NCBI GenBank assembly: GCA_963777095.1
Contig: CAVZOY010000004.1
Location: 62,001 to 126,000, forward strand
Length of the DNA: 64,000 bases
Reading direction: 5' to 3'
Source of the DNA: CAVZOY01 sp963777095
GTDB taxonomy: Bacteria; Actinomycetota; Actinomycetes; Mycobacteriales; Geodermatophilaceae
Below the pieces are notes generated by a model. That model did no database searches. It was not told the DNA's origin and worked only from the letters and a program-made list of their open reading frames with translations. Positions 29,259-40,970 of this stretch are shown here, piece by piece; position 1 is the first letter of the stretch, and each line of letters opens with the position of its first letter. A program made the position numbers and the translations under genes.

Positions 29259-29933
29259 GTGCGGCGGCTGACGCTCCCGCGGCGCCGCATCGCCCTCGCC
29301 GTGGCCGCCGTCCTGGCGCTCACCGGAGTCCTGGTGCTGGTGGCCGGGCTGACTGCGGGTCGTGGCGCGGCCGCGCTGCACCCGGCGGCGTCGGCGCCGT
29401 CCGCGACGTCGGGTCCCAGGGCGGAGGCGCGGGGGACGGCGACCCCGTCGCCGGTCGCCCGGTACACGCCGTCGTCCGACGTGCGGCTGGTCGTCCCGTC
29501 CCTCGACATGGACCTGCCGCTGCTCCCGATGACGCCCTCCGGCGACACGATCGACCCGCCGCTGCTCACCGCCGGCTACTGGATCGAGCCGTACGGCGCC
29601 CCTGTCGGCGACGCCGCCGAGTCGACCAACACGCTCTACGTCGCCGCGCACTCGGCCGGCTACGGCGACGACGGGTTCGATCCGCTCATCGCCGGCGACG
29701 GTGCCGGCAGCACGCTGGCCCCGGGGGACGTGGTCGAGGTGCGCACGCCCACCGGCACGGTGCGCTACGCGGTGCAGAGCACGCACCGCTACGCCAAGGA
29801 CGAACTGCCCGGCGCCGACGAGGTGTGGGAGGTCGCGCCCGGTCGGCTGGTGCTGGTCACCTGCTTCCAGCGCGCCGACGGGCGAGAGGCCACCGAGAAC
29901 CTCGTCGTCGTCGCCGAGGCCTCGACCGGCTGA
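29259..29933 (+). CDS. Sortase (class E/F type)
   Basis: A 224-residue transpeptidase with one N-terminal membrane helix (about 9-32). The catalytic set is His in YVAAHSAG, Cys in LVTCFQR and Arg in DGREATEN. It would link exported proteins to peptidoglycan or act in their assembly. It follows its likely substrate with one base spacing and ends before a long inverted-repeat element. In length and motif it resembles the class E/F enzymes of actinobacteria rather than class A. Confidence 0.9.
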   Translation: MRRLTLPRRRIALAVAAVLALTGVLVLVAGLTAGRGAAALHPAASAPSATSGPRAEARGTATPSPVARYTPSSDVRLVVPSLDMDLPLLPMTPSGDTIDPPLLTAGYWIEPYGAPVGDAAESTNTLYVAAHSAGYGDDGFDPLIAGDGAGSTLAPGDVVEVRTPTGTVRYAVQSTHRYAKDELPGADEVWEVAPGRLVLVTCFQRADGREATENLVVVAEASTG

Positions 29934-29937
29934 ATGT

Positions 29938-30019
29938 TGATCAGGTGGCCTGATCGTTCGGGGTCCTGGCTCACCATCGACACTGAGCCAGGACCCCTTG
30001 TGACCAGGTGACCTGATCA
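29938..30019. terminator. Nested inverted-repeat terminator element
   Basis: An 82-base element between the convergent sortase and kynureninase genes. The inner stem is a perfect 14 bp: GGGGTCCTGGCTCA (29960-29973) with TGAGCCAGGACCCC (29984-29997). The outer arms TGATCAGGT (29938-29946) and ACCTGATCA (30011-30019) are also complementary, and each flank contains its own short palindrome around CAGGT. It serves as a bidirectional terminator. Confidence 0.8.
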
Positions 30020-30037
30020 CGATGGGGCCCCGCGCCG

Positions 30038-31308
30038 TCAGGTGACGCGGGCCCGCTGCGCCGGGAAGCTCTCGTGCTCGCCGGTCTCCAGCACGGCCCG
30101 GAAGCGGTCCATGGCGTCCCAGACGTCGACGAACCGGGTGTAGAGCGGGGCCGGGCCGAGCCGCACGCGGTCCGGCGTCCGGAAGTCCGGCACCACCTGC
30201 CGCGCGATCAGCGCCTGGGTCAGCTGCCAGGCCTGCGGATGCGCGAGCGTCACGTGCCCGCCGCGGCGGTCCGGGTCGCGCGGCGACGCCAGGACGACGC
30301 CGTGCGGCACCAGCCAGGCCTCGGACAGCGCGGCGACGAGCTCGCCCAGCGCCCGGCCCTTGGCGGCCAGCCGGTCGATGCCCGCCTCGGCGGTGATCCG
30401 GCCGCCGACGTCCACGGCGGCCAGTCCCAGCACCGGCGGAGTGCCGGCGCCGAACCGCTCGATCCCCTCGGCCGGCTCGTACACCGGCCCCATCTCGAAC
30501 TGCTCGCGCGCACCGAACCAGCCGGCGATGGGGGAGCGCAGCGACTCCTGCAGCTCGCGGCGCACGTACAGGAACGCCGGCGCCCCCGGTCCGCCGTTGA
30601 GGTACTTGTAGGTGCACCCGACGGCGAGGTCGGCACCCGACGCGGCCAGCTCCACGGGCACCGAGCCGACCGAGTGGGACAGGTCCCAGACGACGAGGAC
30701 GCCGGCGTCGCGGGCCAGCGCGGTGATCGCGGCCAGGTCGGCGAGCGCACCGGACCGGTAGGCGACGTGCGAGAGCACCAGGACGGCGGCGCGGTCGTCG
30801 AGGGCGGCGGCGAGCACGTCCGGGTCGAGGCCGGCGTCGAGGTCGGCCGGCACCTCGCGCAGCTCCAGACCCCGGGCGCGCGCCACGGACGCCGCCACGT
30901 ACCGGTCGGTCGGGAAGTCGTCGGAACAGCAGACGACGACGTCTCGCCCCGGCCGGGCGTCGATCGCCGCGTGCAGCAGCTTGAAGAGGTTGACCGTCGT
31001 CGAGTCGCCCACCAGCACCTCACCCGGCCGCGGCGCCGAGGACGCCCGGAGGCCAGCCGGTCGCCGACCGCGGTCGCCAGCCCGATCCACGACGCCCACG
31101 AGCCGACCAGCCCGCGGCCCCACTCCTCCTCGACCACGCGGGCGATCGCGGCCGGCGTCTCCCGCGGCATCCGGCCGAGCGAGTTGCCGTCGAGGTAGAG
31201 CAGCCGGCCGGGGGAGTCGTCGTCCGCGCCGGCGAACCGGGACCGGAAGGCGGCCAGCTCGTCGGCGGCGTCGGCCGCCTCGGCGGCGGCACGGCTGAGG
31301 GCGTCCAT
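30038..31308 (-). CDS. kynU: Kynureninase (two frame breaks)
   Basis: PLP enzyme of about 422 residues that cleaves kynurenine to anthranilate and alanine. Motifs: YLDGNSLGRMP, DSTTVNLFKLL, WDLSHSVGSVPVEL, the PLP lysine in GCTYKYLNGGPGAP, and C-terminal RGGHVTLAHP. Two extra bases, near 31050 and 31024 within the link between SWIGLA and GEVLVGD, shift the frame. Removing both gives the continuous GDRLASGVLGAAAGEVLVGD. No tryptophan dioxygenase gene is in the window; the divergent amidase might supply a formamidase activity, but that is only a guess. Confidence 0.92.
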
Positions 31309-31347
31309 GGGGACTGTCTACGACATCGGCGGCTAGCGTCGCCGTCC

Positions 31348-32772
31348 GTGGGCACCGAGCTGCACGAACTGACCGCCCTGGAGGCCGCCGCTGCGGTCCG
31401 GAGCGGCGAGGTCACGCCGACCCAGCTGGTCGAGCACGCCCTCGCGCGGATCGAGCAGCGCGACCCCGCGCTCGGCGCCTTCCTCACCGTCACGCCGGAG
31501 CGCGCGCTCGACGCCGCACGCCGCGCCGAGCGGCTGCTGCGCCGCGGACGCGACCTGCCCCCGCTGCTCGGCGTCCCGACCGCGATCAAGGACCTCAACA
31601 ACACCGCCGGCGTGCGGACGACGTACGGCTCGACGGCCTTCGCCGACTTCGTCCCCGCCGTGGACGACGCCGTCGTCACCAGGCTCGCCGCCGCCGGCAC
31701 GATCAGCCTCGGCAAGACGAACACCCCCGAGTTCGGCTTCCCCTGCTACACGACCAACGAGCTCGCCGGTCCGGCCCGCTGCCCCTGGGACCCCGAGCGG
31801 CACGCGGGCGGCTCGAGCGGGGGTGCGGCGGTCGCCGTCGCCGCCGGGTTCGTGCCCTTCGCGCAGGGCAGCGACGGCGGCGGCTCGATCCGCATCCCGG
31901 CGAGCGTCAACGGCCTGGTCGGCATCAAGCCCGCCCGCGGCCGGGTGAGCAACGCCCCGCTCGGCGGCGACGTCACGGGCCTGGGCACCAACGGCCCGCT
32001 GGCCCGCACCGTCCGGGACGCCGCGGCGATGCTCGACGCCATGGCCGGGCCGGTCGTCGGCGACCCGGCCTGGGCCCCGCCGCTGCCGCCGGGGGAGACC
32101 TTCCTGGGCTGGGCCGACCGCCCGCCGGGCCGGCTGCGGATCGGCCGGACGACCGAGTCGGCCATCGCCGACGTCGCCCTGGACCCGGAGGTCGCCGCGG
32201 CGCTGGACGACACGGCGCGGCTGCTGGAGGAGCTCGGGCACCAGGTCGAGGACGTTCCTTCCGGCCTGCTCGGCCCCGAGGTGCTGCCGAACTTCGAGCG
32301 GGCCTGGGTGCTGTCGGGCACGACCCTGCCGGTGAATCCCGACCAGGAGGCGCAGCTGTGCCCGCTCACCCGGGAGCTGCGCGGCCGGGGGCTCCGGCTC
32401 ACCGCCCGGGAGGCCATGGAGGCGTTGTTCGCGCTGCGCCTGTTCAGCCGCCGCTACGTGCGGGCCGTCGACCGCTTCGACGTCCTGCTGGCGCCGGTCT
32501 GCACGATGACGCCGCGGCCCCTGGACTGGTTCACCGCGGACGGCGAGGGCGCGGCCGACTTCGAGCGGCAGAAGCGCTACGCCGCCTTCACCGCGCTGTA
32601 CAACGTCACCGGCCAGCCCGCCGTCAGCCTGCCGCTGGGCTGGACCGACGACGGTCTGCCGATCGGCTCGATGCTGGTCGGACGGCCCGCCGACGAGGCC
32701 ACTCTCATCTCCGTGTCGGCGCAGCTGGAGGAGGCCCGTCCCTGGGCGCACCGCCACCCGCCGGGCTGGTGA
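31348..32772 (+). CDS. Amidase (amidase signature family)
   Basis: A 474-residue amidase with the Ser-cisSer-Lys triad: Lys in PTAIKDLNN, cis-Ser in the GGSSGGAA loop and nucleophile Ser in DGGGSIRIPAS. Upstream KTNTPEFGF and C-terminal YNVTGQPAVSLPLGW are also typical. The substrate cannot be told from sequence. It is divergent from kynU, with starts 40 bases apart, so shared regulation is plausible. Confidence 0.93.
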   Translation: MGTELHELTALEAAAAVRSGEVTPTQLVEHALARIEQRDPALGAFLTVTPERALDAARRAERLLRRGRDLPPLLGVPTAIKDLNNTAGVRTTYGSTAFADFVPAVDDAVVTRLAAAGTISLGKTNTPEFGFPCYTTNELAGPARCPWDPERHAGGSSGGAAVAVAAGFVPFAQGSDGGGSIRIPASVNGLVGIKPARGRVSNAPLGGDVTGLGTNGPLARTVRDAAAMLDAMAGPVVGDPAWAPPLPPGETFLGWADRPPGRLRIGRTTESAIADVALDPEVAAALDDTARLLEELGHQVEDVPSGLLGPEVLPNFERAWVLSGTTLPVNPDQEAQLCPLTRELRGRGLRLTAREAMEALFALRLFSRRYVRAVDRFDVLLAPVCTMTPRPLDWFTADGEGAADFERQKRYAAFTALYNVTGQPAVSLPLGWTDDGLPIGSMLVGRPADEATLISVSAQLEEARPWAHRHPPGW

Positions 32773-32838
32773 CCCGCGCAGGTCACGAGGTGGGAACACG
32801 CCGCGAGAGACCGGAACCGTGCCGGTAGGTTGTGCGGC

Positions 32839-33222
32839 GTGACCGTCGCCGAGACCCTCCTCGTCTACGCACTCGTGCCCCTCGCACTCGTCGCCGTGAT
32901 GGCCGCGCTCACGCTGCGTCCGGACCCGAAGGCGCGTCGCCGCCGGTACCGCCCCGGCCAGCCGTGGGAGCACGAGCCGCTCTGGTACGCCCCGCACGGC
33001 GCGACGGCCGCGGCGGGCCACGGCGTCGACACCGCGTCGACGCCGCACGGCCGCACGCAGGCGCTCGGCTCCTCGGTCTACGGCGAGGTCGGTGCGGGCG
33101 ACGGCCACACCGCATCGCACGGCACGACGCACGGCACGACGCAGGGCGCCACGGCGGTGGCGTCGGGTGCGCCCGTCGCCGGCCGCGGCGGTCCCATCGG
33201 CGGCGCCCGCGGGACCTGGTGA
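32839..33222 (+). CDS. Small membrane-anchored hypothetical protein
   Basis: A 127-residue protein with a single N-terminal helix (LLVYALVPLALVAVMAALTL), a basic stretch RRRRYRPGQPWEHEPLWY and a low-complexity His/Gly/Thr-rich tail (HGTTHGTTQG). The motif after the helix recurs in actinobacterial proteins of unknown role encoded beside DUF5130 genes, as here. The GTG at 32839 is chosen because the helix begins within a few residues. Confidence 0.72.
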   Translation: MTVAETLLVYALVPLALVAVMAALTLRPDPKARRRRYRPGQPWEHEPLWYAPHGATAAAGHGVDTASTPHGRTQALGSSVYGEVGAGDGHTASHGTTHGTTQGATAVASGAPVAGRGGPIGGARGTW

Positions 33223-33267
33223 CCCGATGACCCGCCCCCACGACCCGACCGCCCCGGGAGGCCGGCG

Positions 33268-33732
33268 ATGACCCGCGCACTGGAGACCACGTCGCACGAC
33301 ACCGCGACCGAGTCGACCGCGCCCTCGCGCACCGACGAGGACTTCGACCGTCCCGACCGCGTCTTCAGCTATCGCGAGCTGGCACGGCTCGACGAGGCGC
33401 TGACGATGTCCTCGCGCGAGACCGGGCTCTTCTTCAACCTCTACGTCGGCGACCTCGGCAAGCGCACCCGCTCGCGGGCCGAGGAGCTGCACGCCTCGTC
33501 GAAGGCCGACCCGAGCGACTCGGTGCTCATCGCCGTCTCGCCCGGCCAGCGCGTCGTCGAGGTCGTCACCGGGGCGTCCGCGGCGCGGCGGCTGCCCGAC
33601 CGGGCCTGCGCGCTCGCGGTCCTCTCGATGACCAGCTCGTTCGCCTCCGGCGATCTGATCGGCGGGCTCGTCAACGGGCTGCGCCAGCTGTCCGACCAGG
33701 CCGGTCGGCCCCCGGTGCGCCGCCACCACTGA
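33268..33732 (+). CDS. DUF5130 family protein
   Basis: A 154-residue protein with the DUF5130 (TPM-like) pattern: FSYRELARLDEALTMSSRETGLFFNLYVGDLG, then VLIAVSPGQRVVEVVTG. No membrane segment is seen. Start ATG at 33268 has GGGAGG upstream. Function unknown. The gene closes a small cluster and is followed by a very clear terminator. Confidence 0.87.
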   Translation: MTRALETTSHDTATESTAPSRTDEDFDRPDRVFSYRELARLDEALTMSSRETGLFFNLYVGDLGKRTRSRAEELHASSKADPSDSVLIAVSPGQRVVEVVTGASAARRLPDRACALAVLSMTSSFASGDLIGGLVNGLRQLSDQAGRPPVRRHH

Positions 33733-33752
33733 GCCCCGCACTAGAACGACGG

Positions 33753-33784
33753 AGGCCGGGACCCGAACGGGTCCCGGCCTTTGT
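33753..33784. terminator. Rho-independent terminator
   Basis: Perfect 12-bp stem AGGCCGGGACCC/GGGTCCCGGCCT with GAAC loop followed by TTTGT. It lies between DUF5130 and the convergent pepN gene. Confidence 0.92.
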
Positions 33785-33794
33785 CGCGTCCGGC

Positions 33795-36351
<2,557 letters not shown>

Positions 36352-36527
36352 CGCGGGAGCATGCCATGGCGGCGGAGCACGATCTGCGGGGATTCCCCCG
36401 GGCGGGCGGGTGGGACTCCGGCGTCCGGGGGAATGAACCCGGCGACGCCCCGGCTTGGCACCGTCGGGACCGGCGGGCGCACCGCAGGCCCCCCCGACAT
36501 CCGAGGACGACGAGAGCGAGGACGACG

Positions 36528-37193
36528 ATGACCGAGGCCGTGCAGAGCAGCCCCGTGAGGGCGCGCGTGGACTTCTGGTTCGACCCGCTGTGCCCCTGGG
36601 CGTGGCTGACCAGCCGCTGGGTGCTGGAGGCGGCCAAGGTGCGCGACATCGACATCCACTGGCACGTGATGAGCCTGTCCGTGCTCAACCGCGGGCGGGA
36701 CCTGCCGGAGGAGTACCAGGCGATGATGGAGCAGGCCATCGGGCCGGTCCGCGTCGCGATCGCCGCCGCCGAGAAGCACGGCGACGACGTGCTCGGCGAC
36801 CTCTACACCGCCATGGGCACGCTGCGGCACCACGAGGGCCTCGATCTCCCGGACATCATCGAGCCGGCGCTCGAGCGGGTGGGCCTGCCGGTCGAGCTGG
36901 CCGCGGCGGCCGGCAGCACCGAGTACGACGAGGCGCTGGAGAAGAGCCACCACGCGGGCATGGACCCGGTCGGTGACGACGTCGGCACGCCGGTCATGCA
37001 CATCGACGGCGTCGCCTTCTTCGGCCCGGTCATCAGCAAGGTGCCCACGGGTGAGGACGCCGGCCGCGCCTTCGACGGCGCCGTCCTGCTGGCCAACCTG
37101 CCGGACTTCTGGGAGCTGAAGCGCACCCGCACGTCGGACCCGGACATGAGCTCGGTCCCGGCCGACGCGCTGGAGCTGACGGGTCGTCGATGA
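36528..37193 (+). CDS. DsbA-family oxidoreductase, mycoredoxin-like (Rv2466c type)
   Basis: A 221-residue DsbA-fold protein with FWFDPLCPWAW near residue 16 and the helical insert and cis-Pro loop GTPVMHIDG. This family (mycothiol-dependent nitroreductase/disulfide reductase) typically has CPWC; here the second cysteine is Ala, leaving a single active-site thiol, which fits a monothiol mechanism with mycothiol. The ATG at 36528 is selected because the domain starts 13 residues later. The stop overlaps the next start (ATGA). Confidence 0.87.
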   Translation: MTEAVQSSPVRARVDFWFDPLCPWAWLTSRWVLEAAKVRDIDIHWHVMSLSVLNRGRDLPEEYQAMMEQAIGPVRVAIAAAEKHGDDVLGDLYTAMGTLRHHEGLDLPDIIEPALERVGLPVELAAAAGSTEYDEALEKSHHAGMDPVGDDVGTPVMHIDGVAFFGPVISKVPTGEDAGRAFDGAVLLANLPDFWELKRTRTSDPDMSSVPADALELTGRR

Positions 37194-38911
37194 CCGGCCC
37201 GGGCCACGACCAGACGGACGCGCCCTGGTGGACGAACGCGGTCGTCTACCAGATCTACCCGCGGTCCTTCCAGGACTCCGACGGCGACGGCATCGGTGAC
37301 CTCGGCGGCGTCCTGCAGCGCCTGGACCACCTCGCCGACCTGGGCGTCGACGTCCTGTGGCTGTCGCCGGTCTACCCGTCGCCGCAGGCCGACAACGGCT
37401 ACGACATCAGCGACTACCAGGGCGTCGACCCGCTGTTCGGCTCGCTGGAGCAGCTCGACGAGCTGATCGCGGCGCTGCACGCGCGCGGGATCAAGCTGGT
37501 CATGGACCTGGTGGTCAACCACACCAGCGACGAGCACCCGTGGTTCCTGGAGAGCAAGGCGTCCCGAACCTCACCCAAGCGGGACTGGTACTGGTGGCGG
37601 CCGCCGCGGTACGGCATGGAGCCGGGCGCGCCGGGCGCCGAGCCGACGAACTGGCACTCGTTCTTCTCGGGGTCGACCTGGGAGCTCGACGAGGCCAGTG
37701 GCGAGTACTACCTGCACCTGTTCGACCGCAAGCAGCCGGACCTGAACTGGGAGAACCCCGAGGTCCGGCACGCCGTCTACGCGATGATGCGGTGGTGGCT
37801 CGACCGTGGGGTCGACGGCTTCCGGATGGACGTCGTCAACATGATCTCCAAGGCGATGGCCGAGGACGGCTCGCTGCCCGACGGCCCGCCGCTGCCGAAC
37901 CTGCCCTTCGGCGACGCGACGCCGCACGTCTTCTGCGGCCCGCGGATCCACGAGTTCCTGCAGGAGATGCACCGCGAGGTGTTCGCCGGGCATCCCGAGG
38001 AGCTGCTCCTGGTCGGTGAGATGCCCGGCGTGACGGTCGACCAGGCGCGGCTGTTCACCGATCCGGCGCGCGCCGAGGTCGACATGGTCTTCCAGTTCGA
38101 GCACGTCGGGCTCGACACCGAGGGCAGCAAGTGGAAGCCCAAGCCGCTGGACCTGCGCGACCTCAAGGCCTCGTTCGGCCGCTGGCAGGCCGGGCTGGCC
38201 GACATCGGCTGGAACTCCCTCTACTGGGACAACCACGACCAGCCGCGCGCTGTCTCCCGCTTCGGCGACGACTCGCCCGAGCACCGGCGCGCCTCGGCGA
38301 CCTGCCTCGCGACGCTGCTGCACCTGCACCGCGGGACGCCGTACATCTACCAGGGCGAGGAGCTCGGCATGGCGAACTTCCCGTTCGCCGGCCCCGAGGA
38401 CTTCCGCGACGTCGAGTCGGTCAACCACTACGCGCAGGCCGTGGCAGCGGGGGAGGACCCCGGCGCGGTCCTGACGGCGATGCGGAAGATGAGCCGGGAC
38501 AACGCCCGGACGCCGGTGCAGTGGGACGACTCGCCGTCCGCAGGCTTCACCACGGGAACGCCGTGGCTGCCGGTCAACCCCGACGCGACCGAGTGGAACG
38601 CCGAGGCCCAGCGCAAGGACGAGGCCTCCGTGCTCGCGCACTACCGGCGGCTGATCGCGCTGCGGCACGACCTGCCCGTGGTCGCGCTCGGCGACTTCAC
38701 CATGCTGTTGCCGGAGCACGAGTCGGTGTACGCGTTCACCCGCGCCACCGCCGACGACCGGCTGATGGTCGTGTGCAACGTGTCGTCGTCCACGCAGCCG
38801 CTGGGGGAGCTGCTGCCCGAGGCGGTGCCCGCGGAGCTGGTGCTCGGCAACCTGCCCGACGCCGACCCCGCCGTCCTCCGCCCCTGGGAGGCCCGCGTCC
38901 TCCGCCCCTGA
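37190..38911 (+). CDS. GH13 alpha-glucosidase (oligo-1,6-glucosidase-like)
   Basis: A 573-residue glucosidase. Conserved regions: AVVYQIYPRSFQDSDGDGIGDL, DLVVNHTS, GFRMDVVNMISK (nucleophile), LLVGEMPG (acid/base), WDNHDQPR (stabiliser), and TPYIYQGEELGM. Typical of cytoplasmic alpha-glucosidases acting on isomaltose, maltose or sucrose-like substrates. It overlaps the thiol oxidoreductase gene by four bases, so both are on one message. Confidence 0.94.
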   Translation: MTGPGHDQTDAPWWTNAVVYQIYPRSFQDSDGDGIGDLGGVLQRLDHLADLGVDVLWLSPVYPSPQADNGYDISDYQGVDPLFGSLEQLDELIAALHARGIKLVMDLVVNHTSDEHPWFLESKASRTSPKRDWYWWRPPRYGMEPGAPGAEPTNWHSFFSGSTWELDEASGEYYLHLFDRKQPDLNWENPEVRHAVYAMMRWWLDRGVDGFRMDVVNMISKAMAEDGSLPDGPPLPNLPFGDATPHVFCGPRIHEFLQEMHREVFAGHPEELLLVGEMPGVTVDQARLFTDPARAEVDMVFQFEHVGLDTEGSKWKPKPLDLRDLKASFGRWQAGLADIGWNSLYWDNHDQPRAVSRFGDDSPEHRRASATCLATLLHLHRGTPYIYQGEELGMANFPFAGPEDFRDVESVNHYAQAVAAGEDPGAVLTAMRKMSRDNARTPVQWDDSPSAGFTTGTPWLPVNPDATEWNAEAQRKDEASVLAHYRRLIALRHDLPVVALGDFTMLLPEHESVYAFTRATADDRLMVVCNVSSSTQPLGELLPEAVPAELVLGNLPDADPAVLRPWEARVLRP

Positions 38912-38945
38912 TCCTGCTCGGGACGGGGTCCGGCATGCTGGCGCG

Positions 38946-39703
38946 GTGCCGCACCCCGTCCGCCAGCGCATCCTGATCACCGGCGCCAGCGCCGGCCTCG
39001 GCGAGGGAATGGCCCGCCGGTTCGCCGGCATGGGCCGCGACCTGGCCCTCGCCGCCCGCCGCACCGACCGGCTCGAGACGCTGCGGAACGAGCTGCTCGC
39101 CGCGCACCCCGGCATCCGGGTCGAGATCGCCACCCTGGACGTCGACGACCCGGACGCCGTGGCCGCGAGTCATCCCCGAGCTGGCCGGCCGGCTCGGCGG
39201 GGTGGACCGCGTGGTCGTCAACGCCGGGATCGGCAAGGGCGCCTCGATCGGCACCGGCAAGGCGCGGCGTCAACCGGTCGGTGCTGGTCACCAACGTGCT
39301 CGGCGCGCACGCCACCTGCGAGGCGGCTCTCGAGCTGTTCCGCGCGCAGGGCAGCGGCCACCTCGTGCTGATCTCGTCGGTGGCGTCGCTGCGCGGCATG
39401 CGCGGGACGCGGACGGCGTACGGCGCGAGCAAGGCAGCGCTCAACGCGCTGGCGGAGGGCATCCGGTCGGACGTCCACGGCAGCGGGATCGTCGTCAGCA
39501 CGATCCTGCCCGGCTACATCGCCACGGACATCAACGTCGGACGGCGCGGCATGGCCACCGTGGACCTCGACACGGGTGTCACGGCGCTGGTCGAGGCGAT
39601 CGAGCGCGAGCCGGTGAAGGCCTACGTGCCGCCGTGGCCGTGGCGGGCGCTCGGCACCGTTCTGCGGGTCGCCCCGCTGCCGGCGGTCCGCCGCTTCACT
39701 TAG
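38946..39703 (+). CDS. Short-chain dehydrogenase/reductase (two frame breaks)
   Basis: SDR of about 251 residues: NAD(P) loop TGASAGLGEGMARRFA, LAARR after strand 2, NAGIG, Ser in LISSVASLRG and the YxxxK pair in TAYGASKAAL. The frame changes near 39169 and again near 39270. Removing one base at each point gives DAVAAVIPELAG and KARVNRSVLVTN and a complete protein. The C-terminal stretch KAYVPPWPWRALG suggests a membrane-associated SDR. Substrate unknown. Its stop overlaps the stop of the convergent DUF429 gene. Confidence 0.88.
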
Positions 39704-40365
39704 AAATGGATCCGCATGGGGCGCCCGCGGGCGTCGGGGCGGTGGTCGCCGACGAACGTGGCACGCCCGTCGGCGATCCGCTGCGCCGACCACGCGGCCG
39801 CGCACGCGTCGAGCGCGTCGACCACCGGCACGCGAGTCGGCGCCGTCGCCAGCGCGTCGTCGACGTCCATCACCTGCTGCAGGGCTCGCAACCGCTGCGC
39901 CCTGCCTGGCCCTGACGCCTTGCGGTCGGTGACCCGGGCGTCGAGTGCTCGGAACGACACTTCCGGGTGGACTTCGTGGACCCGGCGATCAGGCGGGTCG
40001 CCGAGGGCGTCGTCGAGCGATCGGATCGAGGGCACCAGGGCGAAGCTCTGGAGGGACAGGGACTTCCCCCTCGCGCGGATCGAGACCGCGCAGGCATCGG
40101 CGTAGGAGCGCGCGGCCAGGACGGGCCGCACCGGTGCGGGGAACACCGAGCTCGCCGCGCCCGGCAGCCGCCGGCGGGCATCGATGTCGCAGGTGCGCGC
40201 GCCGTCGTCCGAGAGCCCGATCGGCATGTCGATGCCGATCACCGCGACGTCCGGCACGGCGAGGACGGCGCGGACGTCGGGCAAGACCGACAGCGTCACC
40301 GACCGGTCGTCCAGGCGCGCGGCTACCCAGGCCCCGCGCCACCCGTCGACACCGAGCACGGCCAC
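39700..40365 (-). CDS. DUF429 family protein
   Basis: A 221-residue protein with the DUF429 (RNase H-like) pattern: VAVLGVDGWRGAW with the first acidic residue, IGIDMPIGLSDDG with the second, then CDIDARRRLPGAASSVFPAP, VHEVHPEVSFRAL and VVDALDACAAAW. The acidic residues could form a metal site, but no activity is established. The GTG at 40365 directly precedes the first strand; it is divergent from rpiB, with 27 bases between starts. Confidence 0.88.
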   Translation of the reverse strand: MAVLGVDGWRGAWVAARLDDRSVTLSVLPDVRAVLAVPDVAVIGIDMPIGLSDDGARTCDIDARRRLPGAASSVFPAPVRPVLAARSYADACAVSIRARGKSLSLQSFALVPSIRSLDDALGDPPDRRVHEVHPEVSFRALDARVTDRKASGPGRAQRLRALQQVMDVDDALATAPTRVPVVDALDACAAAWSAQRIADGRATFVGDHRPDARGRPMRIHF

Positions 40366-40392
40366 GGCGAGGAGGCTGACAGACTCGCGCAC

Positions 40393-40884
40393 ATGCGCGT
40401 CTTCGTCGGCACCGACCACGCGGGCCTGGAGTTCAAGGACCACCTCAAGCAGGCGCTGACCGGCGCGGGGCACGAGCCGGTCGACTGCGGCGCCTTCGAG
40501 TACGACGCGCAGGACGACTACCCGCCGTTCTGCTTCGCGGTCGGCGAGCGGACCGTCGCCGAGCCCGGGTCCCTCGGTGTCGTGATCGGCGGCTCGGGCA
40601 ACGGCGAGCAGATCGCGGCGAACAAGGTGCCCGGCGTCCGCGCGGCGCTGGTGTGGAACCCCGAGACCGCGCGGCTGGCCCGCGAGCACAACGACGCCAA
40701 CGTCGTCTCGATCGGCGCCCGCCAGCACTCCGTCGAGGAGGCGACCGAGCTCGTGCTCGAGTTCCTGCGGACGCCGTTCAGCGACGACGAGCGGCACGTC
40801 CGGCGGATCGGGTTGATCAGCGACTACGAGCGCGACCGGCACCGTCCCGCCGGCGGATTGCCCACCCGCGCCGAGAACCCCTGA
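40393..40884 (+). CDS. rpiB: Ribose-5-phosphate isomerase B
   Basis: A 163-residue RpiB that interconverts ribose-5-phosphate and ribulose-5-phosphate. Motifs: VGTDHAGLEFKDHL, VDCGAF, and GGSGNGEQIAANKVPGVRAAL. The last carries Glu where other RpiB enzymes have a catalytic Cys, as described for the mycobacterial type. DANVVSIGARQHS and a charged tail complete the fold. Confidence 0.95.
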   Translation: MRVFVGTDHAGLEFKDHLKQALTGAGHEPVDCGAFEYDAQDDYPPFCFAVGERTVAEPGSLGVVIGGSGNGEQIAANKVPGVRAALVWNPETARLAREHNDANVVSIGARQHSVEEATELVLEFLRTPFSDDERHVRRIGLISDYERDRHRPAGGLPTRAENP

Positions 40885-40970
40885 CCACGGCGTGCCGGGG
40901 AAGCTCGTGCCCTGCCGGCGATGCAGCGCCGACACGGCACGAGGAACGCCGGCACGGCTGGTTGGCCGCG

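Noticed and set aside
31348..32772. Amidase as kynurenine formamidase in a kynurenine pathway with kynU
   Set aside because: The amidase belongs to the general amidase-signature family, and no tryptophan dioxygenase is present, so the assignment would be guesswork.
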